NCBI RefSeq assembly: GCF_041537925.1
Contig: NZ_JBGOSH010000003.1
Coordinates: 496,001-560,000, forward strand
From: Ruegeria_C sp041537925
GTDB lineage: Bacteria > Pseudomonadota > Alphaproteobacteria > Rhodobacterales > Rhodobacteraceae
DNA length: 64,000 nucleotides
Direction of reading: 5' to 3'
The first letter of the stretch is position 1; every line of letters begins with the position of its first letter. Of the stretch, positions 41,319-49,089 are shown piece by piece. The notes beneath the pieces were generated by a model. It worked only from the letters and a program-made list of their open reading frames with translations. It was not told where the DNA came from and did not search any database. Position numbers and translations under genes: made by a program.

Positions 41319-41693
41319 ATGGCCCTCAAACCGCAAGATGTCGAAAAGATCGCCGAGCCGCTCAAGGGCAAGAAAGCCCGGCTGAAGAAATGTGATGCCC
41401 TGCCAAAGGACACCAAGGAACTGAAACTGCCCGCAGGCGTCAAGAAAGGCGTCGAAGAGGTGTTCAAAAAGGCAAAGCTGAACAAGGTTCGCCTGCATGT
41501 GGGCGGAAATTGCAAAGAGGTCTGCAAGAAGGTCAAGGCCAAGGCTTTTACCGACGGGTTCAAGATCTTTCTGGCCAAGCCGGGCGACGCCAAGAACGAA
41601 AAGCTGCTGGCCCATGAGCTGATCCATGTGATCCAGCAGGGCAACGGCAAATGGCCGAAACCGAAACCGGGCAAGGTTCTGATCTCGAAGTAA
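41319..41693 (+). CDS. stand-alone DUF4157-like zincin, 124 aa
   Basis: A small basic protein (many Lys-Lys pairs: GKKARLKKCDALPKDTKELK) containing LLAHELIHVIQQGNGKWPKP at about residues 97-116. HELIHVIQQ is an HExxH zinc metallopeptidase motif in the exact context of the DUF4157 domain (eCIS_core), usually found within large proteins or beside contractile-injection-system genes. Upstream VRLHVGGNCKEVCKKVKAKA is the strand block of the same domain, with two Cys. Here the domain stands alone with no injection-system genes. No signal peptide is visible. The ATG at 41319 has a GGAG 10 bases upstream (CCGGAGACCCG). A perfect CRP-type box lies upstream. Confidence 0.75.
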   Translation: MALKPQDVEKIAEPLKGKKARLKKCDALPKDTKELKLPAGVKKGVEEVFKKAKLNKVRLHVGGNCKEVCKKVKAKAFTDGFKIFLAKPGDAKNEKLLAHELIHVIQQGNGKWPKPKPGKVLISK

Positions 41694-41696
41694 GGG

Positions 41697-42077
41697 TCAG
41701 CCTTCGACGGGGCGGGGGCGGCCATCGCTGTCGATCGCCACGAAGGTGAACACCGCCTCGGTCACTTTCTGCCGGGACCCTACCCGATCCCTCAGCACCC
41801 AGGCTTCGAGCCCGATCGCCATCGAGGTCCGCCCGATCCGTTGCAGATGGCTGTAGACGCAAAGAACGTCGCCCACTTGCACTGGCCGGATAAATTTCAT
41901 CGCGTCGATTGCCACCGTTGCGACCCGGCCCTTTGCACGTGTGCCGGCGGTGATTCCCGCCGCCATGTCCATCTGACTGAGCACCCAGCCGCCGAATATG
42001 TCGCCATTACCGTTCACATCCTTGGGCATCGCCAAGGTGCGCAGGGTCAGCTCGCCCGTTGGTGTGTCGTCATCCAT
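41697..42077 (-). CDS. acyl-CoA thioesterase (YciA-like hotdog protein)
   Basis: A 126-residue hotdog-fold thioesterase that hydrolyses acyl-CoA. The signature blocks are VNGNGDIFGGWVLSQMDMAA (with the catalytic N...D and GGW), VATVAIDAMKFIRPVQVGDV and CVYSHLQRIGRTSMAIGLEA, all typical of the cytoplasmic YciA/BFIT group. Length is slightly under E. coli YciA (132). Its stop is 3 bases from the DUF4157 stop (convergent). The gap to the PhyH gene downstream of 42166 is 88 bases and contains no signal I recognise. Confidence 0.9.
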   Translation of the reverse strand: MDDDTPTGELTLRTLAMPKDVNGNGDIFGGWVLSQMDMAAGITAGTRAKGRVATVAIDAMKFIRPVQVGDVLCVYSHLQRIGRTSMAIGLEAWVLRDRVGSRQKVTEAVFTFVAIDSDGRPRPVEG

Positions 42078-42165
42078 TTTCTACTCCGGGCTGTTGCGGG
42101 CTGGCTTGGGCTTCACCCCGATAGCAGTTTCTGCCCGCGGGGTCGACCGGTGCCAGGAAGTCGCC

Positions 42166-42963
42166 TCAGCGTTCGTAGAGAATGGGAAACCAGTCTTCGC
42201 GCAGGTGCTCGCCCGGCTGCATCCCGTGCCCCGGAAAAGGCGGCGAGGTGCGGCCCGGACGTTCGACATAGCGCGCATCGTCACCCACCAGCCGCAGCGA
42301 AAACGCCCGCCGCCTGCTGGCGCTGGTATTGCCGCGCGCGCCATGCAGGGTGCGGAAGTTGAAGGCGACGGCATCACCCGGAGCCATCTCGAATTCGGCA
42401 ACCTCCATACCCTCGGCATCGGGGTCGGGCACCGGCATGTACTGGCCTTCGTCGGGGAAAAACCCCTCCTGCGCCACCCAGCGGGTCGGCAGCACCTCTT
42501 TTTCCCAGCGATGCGAGCCTATCACGCAGCGCAGCGTCGCCTCGCGGACCGGGTCGAGTGGCGCCCAGAAGCTAACCGTCTGCTGCCCCTGAACAAAATA
42601 ATACGGCCCGTCCTGATGCCAAGGCGTTGCCATCGAGGTGCCGGGTTCCTTGACCAACACATGGTCGTGAAACATCTGAACCCGATCCGAGCCCATCAGA
42701 TCTGCGGCCACGGCGGCCGCGGGCGCGGCCTCGATCACCTGCCGGAACGGCTCGATACGGGTCCAGTTGCAGTAATCGTCAAAGAACCGCCCGGTCTCGC
42801 CCGCCTTCTTGTTTTCCGAGGCATAGGGGCCGGGCGCGTCCATATTGGCCGCAACACCCGCGCGCAATTGATCGACATAGCCGTCGAACAGCCCACGGAT
42901 CACCACCACGCCATCGCGCTGGTAGGAGTCGATCATCTCTTGAGTAACCAGAGGGCGGGTCAT
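42166..42963 (-). CDS. phytanoyl-CoA dioxygenase (PhyH) family protein
   Basis: A 265-residue Fe(II)/2-oxoglutarate oxygenase. The facial triad is visible: PWHQDGPYYFVQG (His and Asp) at about residue 122 and NFRTLHGARGNTS (distal His) at about 218, with SRRRAFSLRLVGDD giving the 2-oxoglutarate-binding Arg. PhyH-type enzymes hydroxylate acyl-CoAs, ectoine, alkaloids or phosphonates; the substrate is unknown. The ATG at 42963 has AGGAGA upstream. It is divergent from a LysR-type regulator 89 bases away, which is the classical arrangement for a target gene. Confidence 0.9.
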   Translation of the reverse strand: MTRPLVTQEMIDSYQRDGVVVIRGLFDGYVDQLRAGVAANMDAPGPYASENKKAGETGRFFDDYCNWTRIEPFRQVIEAAPAAAVAADLMGSDRVQMFHDHVLVKEPGTSMATPWHQDGPYYFVQGQQTVSFWAPLDPVREATLRCVIGSHRWEKEVLPTRWVAQEGFFPDEGQYMPVPDPDAEGMEVAEFEMAPGDAVAFNFRTLHGARGNTSASRRRAFSLRLVGDDARYVERPGRTSPPFPGHGMQPGEHLREDWFPILYER

Positions 42964-43052
42964 GGCAGTCTCCTTCTTTGTCGCGCGCGTCAATTCTGTG
43001 CATGTCCAGGCACCCTGTTCAAATCATATCTTTCAAAGCTAGTATTAACTTC

Positions 43053-43949
43053 ATGTTATATATCTCGCTCCGCCAGTATGAATATATCAGCGCCATCGGT
43101 TGGCATGGCAGCTTGTCGGCGGCGGCGCATCAATTGAATGTCTCGCAACCGGCCCTGTCCAATGCGCTGACGCGGGTTGAGGCGCATCTGGGATATCCCC
43201 TGTTCACCCGCAAGCGGGGATCGGCCATGGCGCTCACGCCGCAGGGGCGCAGGTTCATCGAAGACGCCGATCAGTTACTGAGCAACGCCGCCCGGCTGGA
43301 AGGGTCGAATACACCCGGCCCCGGTGCGACCCGGATGCGGTTGGGGTGTTTCGTCGATCTGGCCCCGTTCCTGCTGGCACCGGCCCTGCACCGGCTGCGC
43401 GACGACATACCGGATGTCTCGGTGTCCTATGGTGTCGATGGGTTCGAGGCGATGATTGCCGGTATGACCGATGGGCAGATCGATCTGGCGATCACCTATG
43501 ACCTGGGAATGGATTCGGGCTTTACCCGGCACAAGCTGTTCGACAGCAGCCCGCGCGCCATCCTGTCACCGCAGCACCCGCTGGCGAGGGCCCGACATGT
43601 TACGCTGGCCGATCTGCAGGACCATCCTCTGATCCTGTCGCGCGAAGGGCTGTCCGCGCAGCACATTCTAGGGTTGTTCCGGCGAAACGGTCTGACGCCA
43701 AGCGTCGCGCACCGGGCTGCCTCGCTGGAGCTGCAGCGCAGCTTTGCAGCGCATGGCGAAGGGATCTGCATCAGCTATGCAAGCCCATCCCATGACGTCA
43801 GCTATGATCACATGCCGCTGGTCAGCCTGCCAATCCCCGATCCCGAAGCAACCGAGGCAGTGGTTCTGGCGCGCCACGGCACCGGCCCGGCCGATCCGTC
43901 CGTCGCTGTCGCCGAACGCGCCTTGATTGCCTGCCTTGGAAACGCGTAG
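43053..43949 (+). CDS. LysR family transcriptional regulator
   Basis: A 298-residue LysR-type regulator. The helix-turn-helix is LSAAAHQLNVSQPALSNALT, at residues 19-38, followed by the linker RVEAHLGYPLFTRKRGSAMA; the effector domain (about 85-295) has two Rossmann-like halves (MRLGCFVDLAPFLLAP, QIDLAITYDLGM). The ATG at 43053 (MLYISLRQYEYISAI) is chosen as the LysR start; an earlier start at 42978 adds a non-conserved segment. It is divergent from the PhyH oxygenase and probably controls it. Its stop abuts that of irr with no gap. Confidence 0.9.
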   Translation: MLYISLRQYEYISAIGWHGSLSAAAHQLNVSQPALSNALTRVEAHLGYPLFTRKRGSAMALTPQGRRFIEDADQLLSNAARLEGSNTPGPGATRMRLGCFVDLAPFLLAPALHRLRDDIPDVSVSYGVDGFEAMIAGMTDGQIDLAITYDLGMDSGFTRHKLFDSSPRAILSPQHPLARARHVTLADLQDHPLILSREGLSAQHILGLFRRNGLTPSVAHRAASLELQRSFAAHGEGICISYASPSHDVSYDHMPLVSLPIPDPEATEAVVLARHGTGPADPSVAVAERALIACLGNA

Positions 43950-44369
43950 TTACTGCTTTTTGCGCAGCCTGATCACCACATCGACCGAGGCGATCTCAGC
44001 CCCTAAGGGCGCATCGGGCAGCCGCTGGATCACCAGTTCTTCGGAAGGCGCGTCCGACAGGCGGCTTTCGTCTTCCCAGTAGAAATGCGGATGGTCATGG
44101 GTGTTGGTATCGAAATAGCTTTTCGACCCGTCCACTGTGATCTCCTGCAGCACACCGGCCTCGCAGAAGGCGCGCAGCGTGTTGTAGACCGTGGCCAGCG
44201 ACACCGCAGAGCCCGAAACCTTTGAGGATTCGAACAGGCTTTCGGCGGTGACATGGCGGTGATTTCCGTCGCCCACCAGCAATTCGGCGAGCGCCACGCG
44301 CTGCCGTGTGGGCCGCAACCCGGCCCCGACCAGCCAGTCGGTGGCTATCTTTTGGCTATCTGGCGTCAT
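43950..44369 (-). CDS. irr: Fur family iron response regulator Irr
   Basis: A 139-residue Fur-superfamily regulator. The HTH is LRPTRQRVALAELLVGDGNH with AVSLATVYNTLRAFCEAGVL; the regulatory part reads FDTNTHDHPHFYWEDESRLS, the HHH-like site of Irr that senses heme or iron availability in alphaproteobacteria. The missing C-terminal CxxC zinc pairs of Fur agree with Irr. In Rhodobacterales irr lies divergent from fabA, as here, and Irr represses or activates iron genes under iron limitation. Stop codons of irr and LysR are contiguous (convergent). Confidence 0.88.
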   Translation of the reverse strand: MTPDSQKIATDWLVGAGLRPTRQRVALAELLVGDGNHRHVTAESLFESSKVSGSAVSLATVYNTLRAFCEAGVLQEITVDGSKSYFDTNTHDHPHFYWEDESRLSDAPSEELVIQRLPDAPLGAEIASVDVVIRLRKKQ

Positions 44370-44427
44370 GATCGCTTACCTGAACGTCGTCGTTATAGTA
44401 TATAGGGCGGAGCGGGGCAAAAGTTCA

Positions 44428-44440
44428 AATGAAATTCATT
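44428..44440. promoter_or_regulatory. 13-bp dyad between irr and fabA
   Basis: AATGAA-A-TTCATT is a perfect 6+1+6 dyad, 59 bases upstream of irr and 117 upstream of fabA. It is of the size of an Irr/Fur-type box but does not match the published ICE motif (TTTAGAA-N3-TTCTAAA) well. It may be an autoregulatory site. Confidence 0.35.
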
Positions 44441-44556
44441 CGCAAGACCTTGCGGGCCCGAATTGTGCCGTTGCGCTCCTCTTGCAGGAGGGCGCGCGCC
44501 GGTGTTAGACGGGTCCAGATAAAACGCATGTGACCATTTGCAGGAGACGCCGCGGC

Positions 44557-45066
44557 ATGGCCCAATACCCGAGCAGCTTTGACAAAGACGAACTGCTGAA
44601 ATGCGCCCGCGGCGAATTGTTCGGCCCCGGCAATGCGCAATTGCCCGAGCCGCCGATGCTGATGATGGACCGGATCACCGAAGTGTCCGCCGATGGCGGC
44701 GAGTTCGGCAAGGGCCATGTTGTGGCCGAATTCGACATCAAACCCGACCTGTGGTTCTTCACCTGCCATTTCCCCGGCAACCCGATCATGCCGGGTTGCC
44801 TGGGCCTTGACGGCTTGTGGCAGCTGACCGGCTTCAATCTGGGCTGGCGCGGCATGATCGGCAAGGGCATGGCGATGGGCGTGGGCGAGGTCAAGCTTAA
44901 GGGCATGGTCAAACCCGACCGCAAGATGCTGACCTATTATGTCGACTTCACGCGGGTCATCGACCGCAAGCTCAAGCTGGGTGTGGCCAATGGCCGCGTG
45001 CTGGCGGATGGAGAAGAGATTTATCTCGTGAAAGACATGAAAGTGGGCTTGGCCACCGAAAGCTAA
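44557..45066 (+). CDS. fabA: 3-hydroxydecanoyl-[acyl-carrier-protein] dehydratase/isomerase
   Basis: A 169-residue hotdog enzyme that dehydrates beta-hydroxydecanoyl-ACP and isomerises trans-2- to cis-3-decenoyl-ACP, the branch point of anaerobic unsaturated fatty acid synthesis. FFTCHFPGNPIMPGCLGLDG holds the active-site His (about 69) and Asp (about 83). Length (169) is that of E. coli FabA (172). CAGGAG precedes the ATG at 44557; an ATG at 44530 is rejected. First gene of fabA-fabB-fabI. Confidence 0.97.
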   Translation: MAQYPSSFDKDELLKCARGELFGPGNAQLPEPPMLMMDRITEVSADGGEFGKGHVVAEFDIKPDLWFFTCHFPGNPIMPGCLGLDGLWQLTGFNLGWRGMIGKGMAMGVGEVKLKGMVKPDRKMLTYYVDFTRVIDRKLKLGVANGRVLADGEEIYLVKDMKVGLATES

Positions 45067-45094
45067 CCCACGCCAGTTTTCAAGGAGAACGCTC

Positions 45095-46324
45095 ATGCGT
45101 CGCGTCGTCGTCACCGGTCTGGGGATCGTCTCATCGATCGGCAATAATGTTGACGAGGTCCTGGCCTCGCTCAAGGAAGGGCGATCAGGCATTACCGCCA
45201 GCGCTGAAATGACCGAACACGGGTTCCGCAGTCAGATCGCGGGCGCGCTGGATATCGACGTCAAGGAACATGTCGATAAACGGGCGCTGCGCTTTATGGG
45301 TCCCGGTGCGGCTTATGCCCATATCGCCATGGGTCAGGCCATCGCCGATGCCGGGCTCGACGAAAGCGATGTCGTGAACCCGCGCACCGGTCTGGTCGCC
45401 GGGTCGGGCGGGCCATCGACCAGCGCCATGCTGACCGCGCATCAGACCGTGCTAAAAACCGGTGCCACCAAGCGGATCGGACCCTTTGCGGTGCCGAAAT
45501 GCATGTGCTCGACCATCAGCGCCAACCTGAGCACCGCCTACAAGATCAAGGGCATCAACTATTCGATCACCTCGGCCTGCTCGACCTCGCTACATTGCAT
45601 CGGCAACGCCGCCGAGCAAATCATGCTGGGCAAACAGGATGTGATGTTCGCAGGGGGTGGCGAGGAGTTGGACTGGACGCTGTCCTGCCTTTTCGACGCC
45701 ATGGGCGCTATGTCGTCAAAATACAATGACACGCCCGACAAGGCCTCGCGCGCATTCGACGCCAATCGCGACGGGTTCGTGATCTCGGGCGGCGGCGGCA
45801 TCGTCGTGCTGGAAGAGCTGGAGCACGCCAAGGCGCGCGGTGCCAAGATCTATGCCGAGGTCACCGGTTATGCTGCCACCTCGGATGGTCATGACATGGT
45901 GGCCCCTTCGGGCGAAGGCGGCGAACGGGCGATGGCACTGGCGCTGGCGACGCTGCCCGAGGGTCGCGAGGTGGGTTATATCAACGCTCATGGCACCTCG
46001 ACCCCCGTCGGCGACGTGGGCGAGGTCGAAGCGGTGCGCCGCGTCTTTGCCGACCGCAAGCAGCCTCCGATCAGCTCAACCAAGTCGCTCACCGGCCACG
46101 CGCAGGGCGCCGCTGGCGCGCTTGAGGCGATCTTCTCGCTGCTGATGCTGGAGCATGATTTCATCGCCGGTTCGATCAATGTCGAGACGCTGGATCCGGA
46201 ATTGAAGCCTGAGGAAATCGCCACCCAGACCGTGCTGGATGCCGGGCTGGACAGCGTGATGACAAACAGCTTTGGCTTTGGCGGAACCAACGGGTCGATG
46301 ATCCTGTCGAAATACAACGGGTAA
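45095..46324 (+). CDS. fabB: beta-ketoacyl-ACP synthase I
   Basis: A 409-residue thiolase-fold condensing enzyme; it extends acyl-ACPs with malonyl-ACP and, in the FabA/FabB pathway, elongates cis-3-decenoyl-ACP. The Cys nucleophile is in SACSTSLHCIG (about residue 162), the two His are in YINAHGTSTPVGD and SLTGHAQGAAGAL, and GFGGTNGSM is the C-terminal loop. The gene starts 28 bases after fabA, preceded by AAGGAGA. Specific to FabB rather than FabF by its position after fabA and by length. Confidence 0.95.
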   Translation: MRRVVVTGLGIVSSIGNNVDEVLASLKEGRSGITASAEMTEHGFRSQIAGALDIDVKEHVDKRALRFMGPGAAYAHIAMGQAIADAGLDESDVVNPRTGLVAGSGGPSTSAMLTAHQTVLKTGATKRIGPFAVPKCMCSTISANLSTAYKIKGINYSITSACSTSLHCIGNAAEQIMLGKQDVMFAGGGEELDWTLSCLFDAMGAMSSKYNDTPDKASRAFDANRDGFVISGGGGIVVLEELEHAKARGAKIYAEVTGYAATSDGHDMVAPSGEGGERAMALALATLPEGREVGYINAHGTSTPVGDVGEVEAVRRVFADRKQPPISSTKSLTGHAQGAAGALEAIFSLLMLEHDFIAGSINVETLDPELKPEEIATQTVLDAGLDSVMTNSFGFGGTNGSMILSKYNG

Positions 46325-46330
46325 CAGAAC

Positions 46331-47122
46331 ATGTCGCAAGTACTGCAGGGAAAACGGGGCCTCGTCATGGGCGTGGCCAATGACCGGTCCATCGCTTGGG
46401 GCATCTCGAAGGCGATGCACGAGGCGGGCGCCGAGCTGGCCTTTACCTATCAGGGCGAAGCCTTTGGTAAGCGGCTGGAGCCTCTGGCGCAGAGCGTCGG
46501 GTCGGATTTCATGGTCGATGTGGATGTGACCGACGATGCCTCGCTGGATGCCGCGTTTGAGCAACTGTCGGCACGCTGGCCAACGATCGACTTTCTGATC
46601 CATGCCATCGCCTATTCGGACAAGTCCGAACTGACTGGCCGGTTCCTGGACACCACGCGGGCGAACTTCAAGAACTCGATGGACATCTCGGCCTATTCGC
46701 TGATCGAAGTGTCGCGCCGGGCCTATCCGATGATGAAGGACAATGGCGGCACCATCCTGACGCTGACTTATCAGGGCTCGAACCGGGTTGTGCCCAATTA
46801 CAACGTGATGGGTGTGGCCAAGGCGGCACTGGAATCGGCGACGCGCTATCTGGCCAATGACCTCGGCCCTGACGGAATCCGCGTCAACGCCATCTCGCCT
46901 GGCCCGATGAAAACACTGGCCGGTGCGGCCATCGGCGGCGCGCGCAAGACTCTAAAGTTCTGCGACCAGAACGCACCGATGCGCAGTAATGCAACGCTTG
47001 AAGCAGTGGGCGGCACGGCCGTCTACCTGACCTCGAATGCCGGGGCCTGCACCTCGGGCGAGATCATCCGCGTCGATGGCGGGTTCCATGTTCTGGGCAT
47101 GCCGCAGCCGGAAGCGATGTAG
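46331..47122 (+). CDS. fabI: enoyl-[acyl-carrier-protein] reductase (NADH), FabI
   Basis: A 263-residue SDR-type enoyl-ACP reductase, last step of each elongation cycle. MGVANDRSIAWGISKAMHEA is the FabI nucleotide loop, and YNVMGVAKAALESATRYLA contains the Tyr-x6-Lys catalytic pair; SPGPMKTLAG closes the active site. It begins 6 bases after fabB, so the three genes form one transcript. A terminator follows at 47161. FabI is the triclosan target in many bacteria; no resistance change can be read here. Confidence 0.96.
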   Translation: MSQVLQGKRGLVMGVANDRSIAWGISKAMHEAGAELAFTYQGEAFGKRLEPLAQSVGSDFMVDVDVTDDASLDAAFEQLSARWPTIDFLIHAIAYSDKSELTGRFLDTTRANFKNSMDISAYSLIEVSRRAYPMMKDNGGTILTLTYQGSNRVVPNYNVMGVAKAALESATRYLANDLGPDGIRVNAISPGPMKTLAGAAIGGARKTLKFCDQNAPMRSNATLEAVGGTAVYLTSNAGACTSGEIIRVDGGFHVLGMPQPEAM

Positions 47123-47160
47123 CGATCGTTTCCACTGAATCAACAAAGAGACAAAAACCA

Positions 47161-47189
47161 CGGCATCGTCATTGCGATGCCGTTTTTTT
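47161..47189 (+). terminator. rho-independent terminator of fabA-fabB-fabI
   Basis: CGGCATCG pairs with CGATGCCG (8 bp, six-base loop) followed by seven T, 38 bases after the fabI stop. Confidence 0.92.
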
Positions 47190-47216
47190 GTCGCAAGTGT
47201 GAATCACCCTGATGTC

Positions 47217-47486
47217 ATGACCGCACTCGATTTCACAAAACCCGCGCCCTCACACGCGCCCTCGCTGCTCAGCCGACTGCTGCGCAACATCCGCCTTGCC
47301 ATTGTTGGCGCCGGCGGGGCGGTGGCCCTGATCCTCGTCATCTCTGCGGTGCAGTCCGATACCTCGCAAATCGGGCAGTATCCGGCCTCGATCCAACCGA
47401 AGGAGGGTGGCGAGCACGCCTCGCGGCTGGCCGTGGTGATCGACATGACAGGTGGTTTCCTTGGTTATGGCGGCGGCCCCGACTGA
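47217..47486 (+). CDS. small membrane-anchored hypothetical protein, 89 aa
   Basis: Starts MTALDFTKPAPSHAPSLLSR, then a single hydrophobic segment (LAIVGAGGAVALILVISAV, about residues 28-46) and a 40-residue tail (QPKEGGEHASRLAVVIDMTG) predicted outside the cytoplasm. No family is recognised. The ATG at 47217 lies just after the fabI terminator; no clear ribosome site is visible, so translation is not certain. Codon use looks like the neighbours. It could share a promoter with the HAD gene 89 bases later. Confidence 0.5.
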   Translation: MTALDFTKPAPSHAPSLLSRLLRNIRLAIVGAGGAVALILVISAVQSDTSQIGQYPASIQPKEGGEHASRLAVVIDMTGGFLGYGGGPD

Positions 47487-47575
47487 GGGCAAGCCGCGAT
47501 TTCCCCACCACTCAAGACGCATCTTTCACCCGTTGAAATCCTATGCCAGTGTGCCCCCGGACGGGAGGCAGCATC

Positions 47576-48262
47576 ATGGCGATCACAACCTGCGTATTCG
47601 ACGCCTACGGAACTCTGTTCGACGTAAGCGCCGCCGCAAGGCAGGCAGCGGCCGAGCCTGCATTCCCCGCGCTGGTGGAAACATGGGCCGAACTGGCCAA
47701 TCACTGGCGGCTGAAACAGCTGCAATATACCTGGCTGCGCGCCATCACCGGCGCCCACACCGATTTCTGGACCGTCACGCAGGAGGGCCTCGACTGGGCG
47801 CTTGAGGCGTGCACGCTGGACGGAAACCCCGCTCTGCGCCAGCGCCTGCTGGATCTCTATTGGGAATTGCAGGCCTATCCGGAAGTGCCGCAGATGCTGG
47901 CCGCGTTGAAATCCGCCGGGCTGAATACCGCGATCCTGTCGAACGGCTCGCCGCAGATGCTGGACGGGGCGGTGCAATCGGCCGGGATCGGCGATGTGCT
48001 GGATGATGTGCTGTCGGTGGAAAGCGTCGGTGTCTTCAAGCCCGATGCCAAGGTCTATGACCTCGTGCAGAGCCGGTTCGACACCCCCCGTGACGCCGTG
48101 CTGTTCGTCAGTTCCAACGGCTGGGACGCTGCCGGTGCCAGCGGGTACGGATTTGTCACCGCATGGGTCAACCGCGCAGGCGAGCCGGTCGACCGCCTGC
48201 CCTGGCGTCCGACGCATATCCTGTCCGACCTGACCTCCATCCCCGAACTGGCGAGGGCCTGA
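47576..48262 (+). CDS. haloacid dehalogenase type II
   Basis: A 228-residue HAD-superfamily enzyme of the L-2-haloacid dehalogenase group. Motif I is VFDAYGTLFD with the Asp nucleophile and the aromatic YGTLFD typical of type II, then TWLRAITGAHTDFW (cap), ILSNGSPQMLDGAV (motif II), GVFKPDAKVYDLV (Lys of motif III) and FVSSNGWDAAGA (motif IV). It should remove halide from 2-haloalkanoic acids with inversion, or be a related phosphatase. GGGAGG precedes the ATG at 47576. Its stop overlaps the start of the alpha/beta hydrolase gene (TGATG), the first junction of a coupled run of genes. Confidence 0.92.
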   Translation: MAITTCVFDAYGTLFDVSAAARQAAAEPAFPALVETWAELANHWRLKQLQYTWLRAITGAHTDFWTVTQEGLDWALEACTLDGNPALRQRLLDLYWELQAYPEVPQMLAALKSAGLNTAILSNGSPQMLDGAVQSAGIGDVLDDVLSVESVGVFKPDAKVYDLVQSRFDTPRDAVLFVSSNGWDAAGASGYGFVTAWVNRAGEPVDRLPWRPTHILSDLTSIPELARA

Positions 48263-49089
48263 TGCCATCTTTCACCACCACCGACGGGTTGCGGCTGCAT
48301 TTTAGTGATGAGGGCGCGGGTGTGCCCCTGCTTTGCCTGCCCGGCCTGACCCGCAATGGCGATGATTTCAACTTCGTGAAACCGCATCTGGTGCACCTGC
48401 GCCTGCTGACACTGGATTTTCGCGGTCGTGGCGGCTCGGATTACGATCCCGACCATATGCATTACAATATCGCGCGCGAGGCGCTGGATGTGATCGAGCT
48501 GCTTGACCATCTGGCACTGGACAAGGTGTCGCTGTTGGGCACGTCGCGCGGCGGACTGGTGTCGATGGTGCTGGCCGCGACCCATCCCGACCGACTGGCC
48601 GCCGTCATCCTGAACGATATCGGCCCCGAGGTCGCCCCTGCCGGTCTGGAACGGATCATGGGTTATGTTGGGATACTACCCAATTCCAAGACACTGGATC
48701 AGGCGGCGGTGGGCCTCAAGAAATTCATGGACCCCGAATTTCCCGGCGTCCCGCTGGGGCGCTGGCGCGAGCAGGCCAACTTTCAGTACGACGAGAGCCA
48801 GGATGGGCTGACGCTGCGCTATGATGCCAAGCTGCGCGACGCATTGCTGGAACAGGCGCAGGCCGGGCCGCCACCAGACCTCTGGCCGCTGTTCGAGGCG
48901 CTGAAACCCATCCCGACCGGCGTGATACGCGGCGCGAATTCCGACCTCTTCACCAGCGAAACACTGCAAAAGATGCAGGAGAGCCATCCGGGGCTTGTCT
49001 CGGCCGAGGTGCCCAATCGCGGCCATGTGCCGTTTCTGGACGAACCCGAAGCGCTTCATGTCATTCATCAGGTGGTGGACCAGATATGA
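48262..49089 (+). CDS. alpha/beta-fold hydrolase
   Basis: A 275-residue hydrolase of the alpha/beta superfamily. The nucleophile elbow is LLGTSRGGLVSMVLA (GxSxG) at about residue 94, the oxyanion loop is CLPGLTRNGDDF, and the catalytic His lies in VPNRGHVPFLDE. The lid and specificity region gives no substrate. Translationally coupled to the dehalogenase before it (shared A of TGATG) and to the dehydratase after it (ATGA). Often such enzymes follow dehalogenases in the breakdown of chlorinated or other small acids, but here this is context only. Confidence 0.9.
   Translation: MPSFTTTDGLRLHFSDEGAGVPLLCLPGLTRNGDDFNFVKPHLVHLRLLTLDFRGRGGSDYDPDHMHYNIAREALDVIELLDHLALDKVSLLGTSRGGLVSMVLAATHPDRLAAVILNDIGPEVAPAGLERIMGYVGILPNSKTLDQAAVGLKKFMDPEFPGVPLGRWREQANFQYDESQDGLTLRYDAKLRDALLEQAQAGPPPDLWPLFEALKPIPTGVIRGANSDLFTSETLQKMQESHPGLVSAEVPNRGHVPFLDEPEALHVIHQVVDQI

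Noticed and set aside
47161..47190. Start of a gene overlapping the fabI terminator
   Set aside because: A strong hairpin with seven T marks a terminator; the frame begins properly only at 47217.
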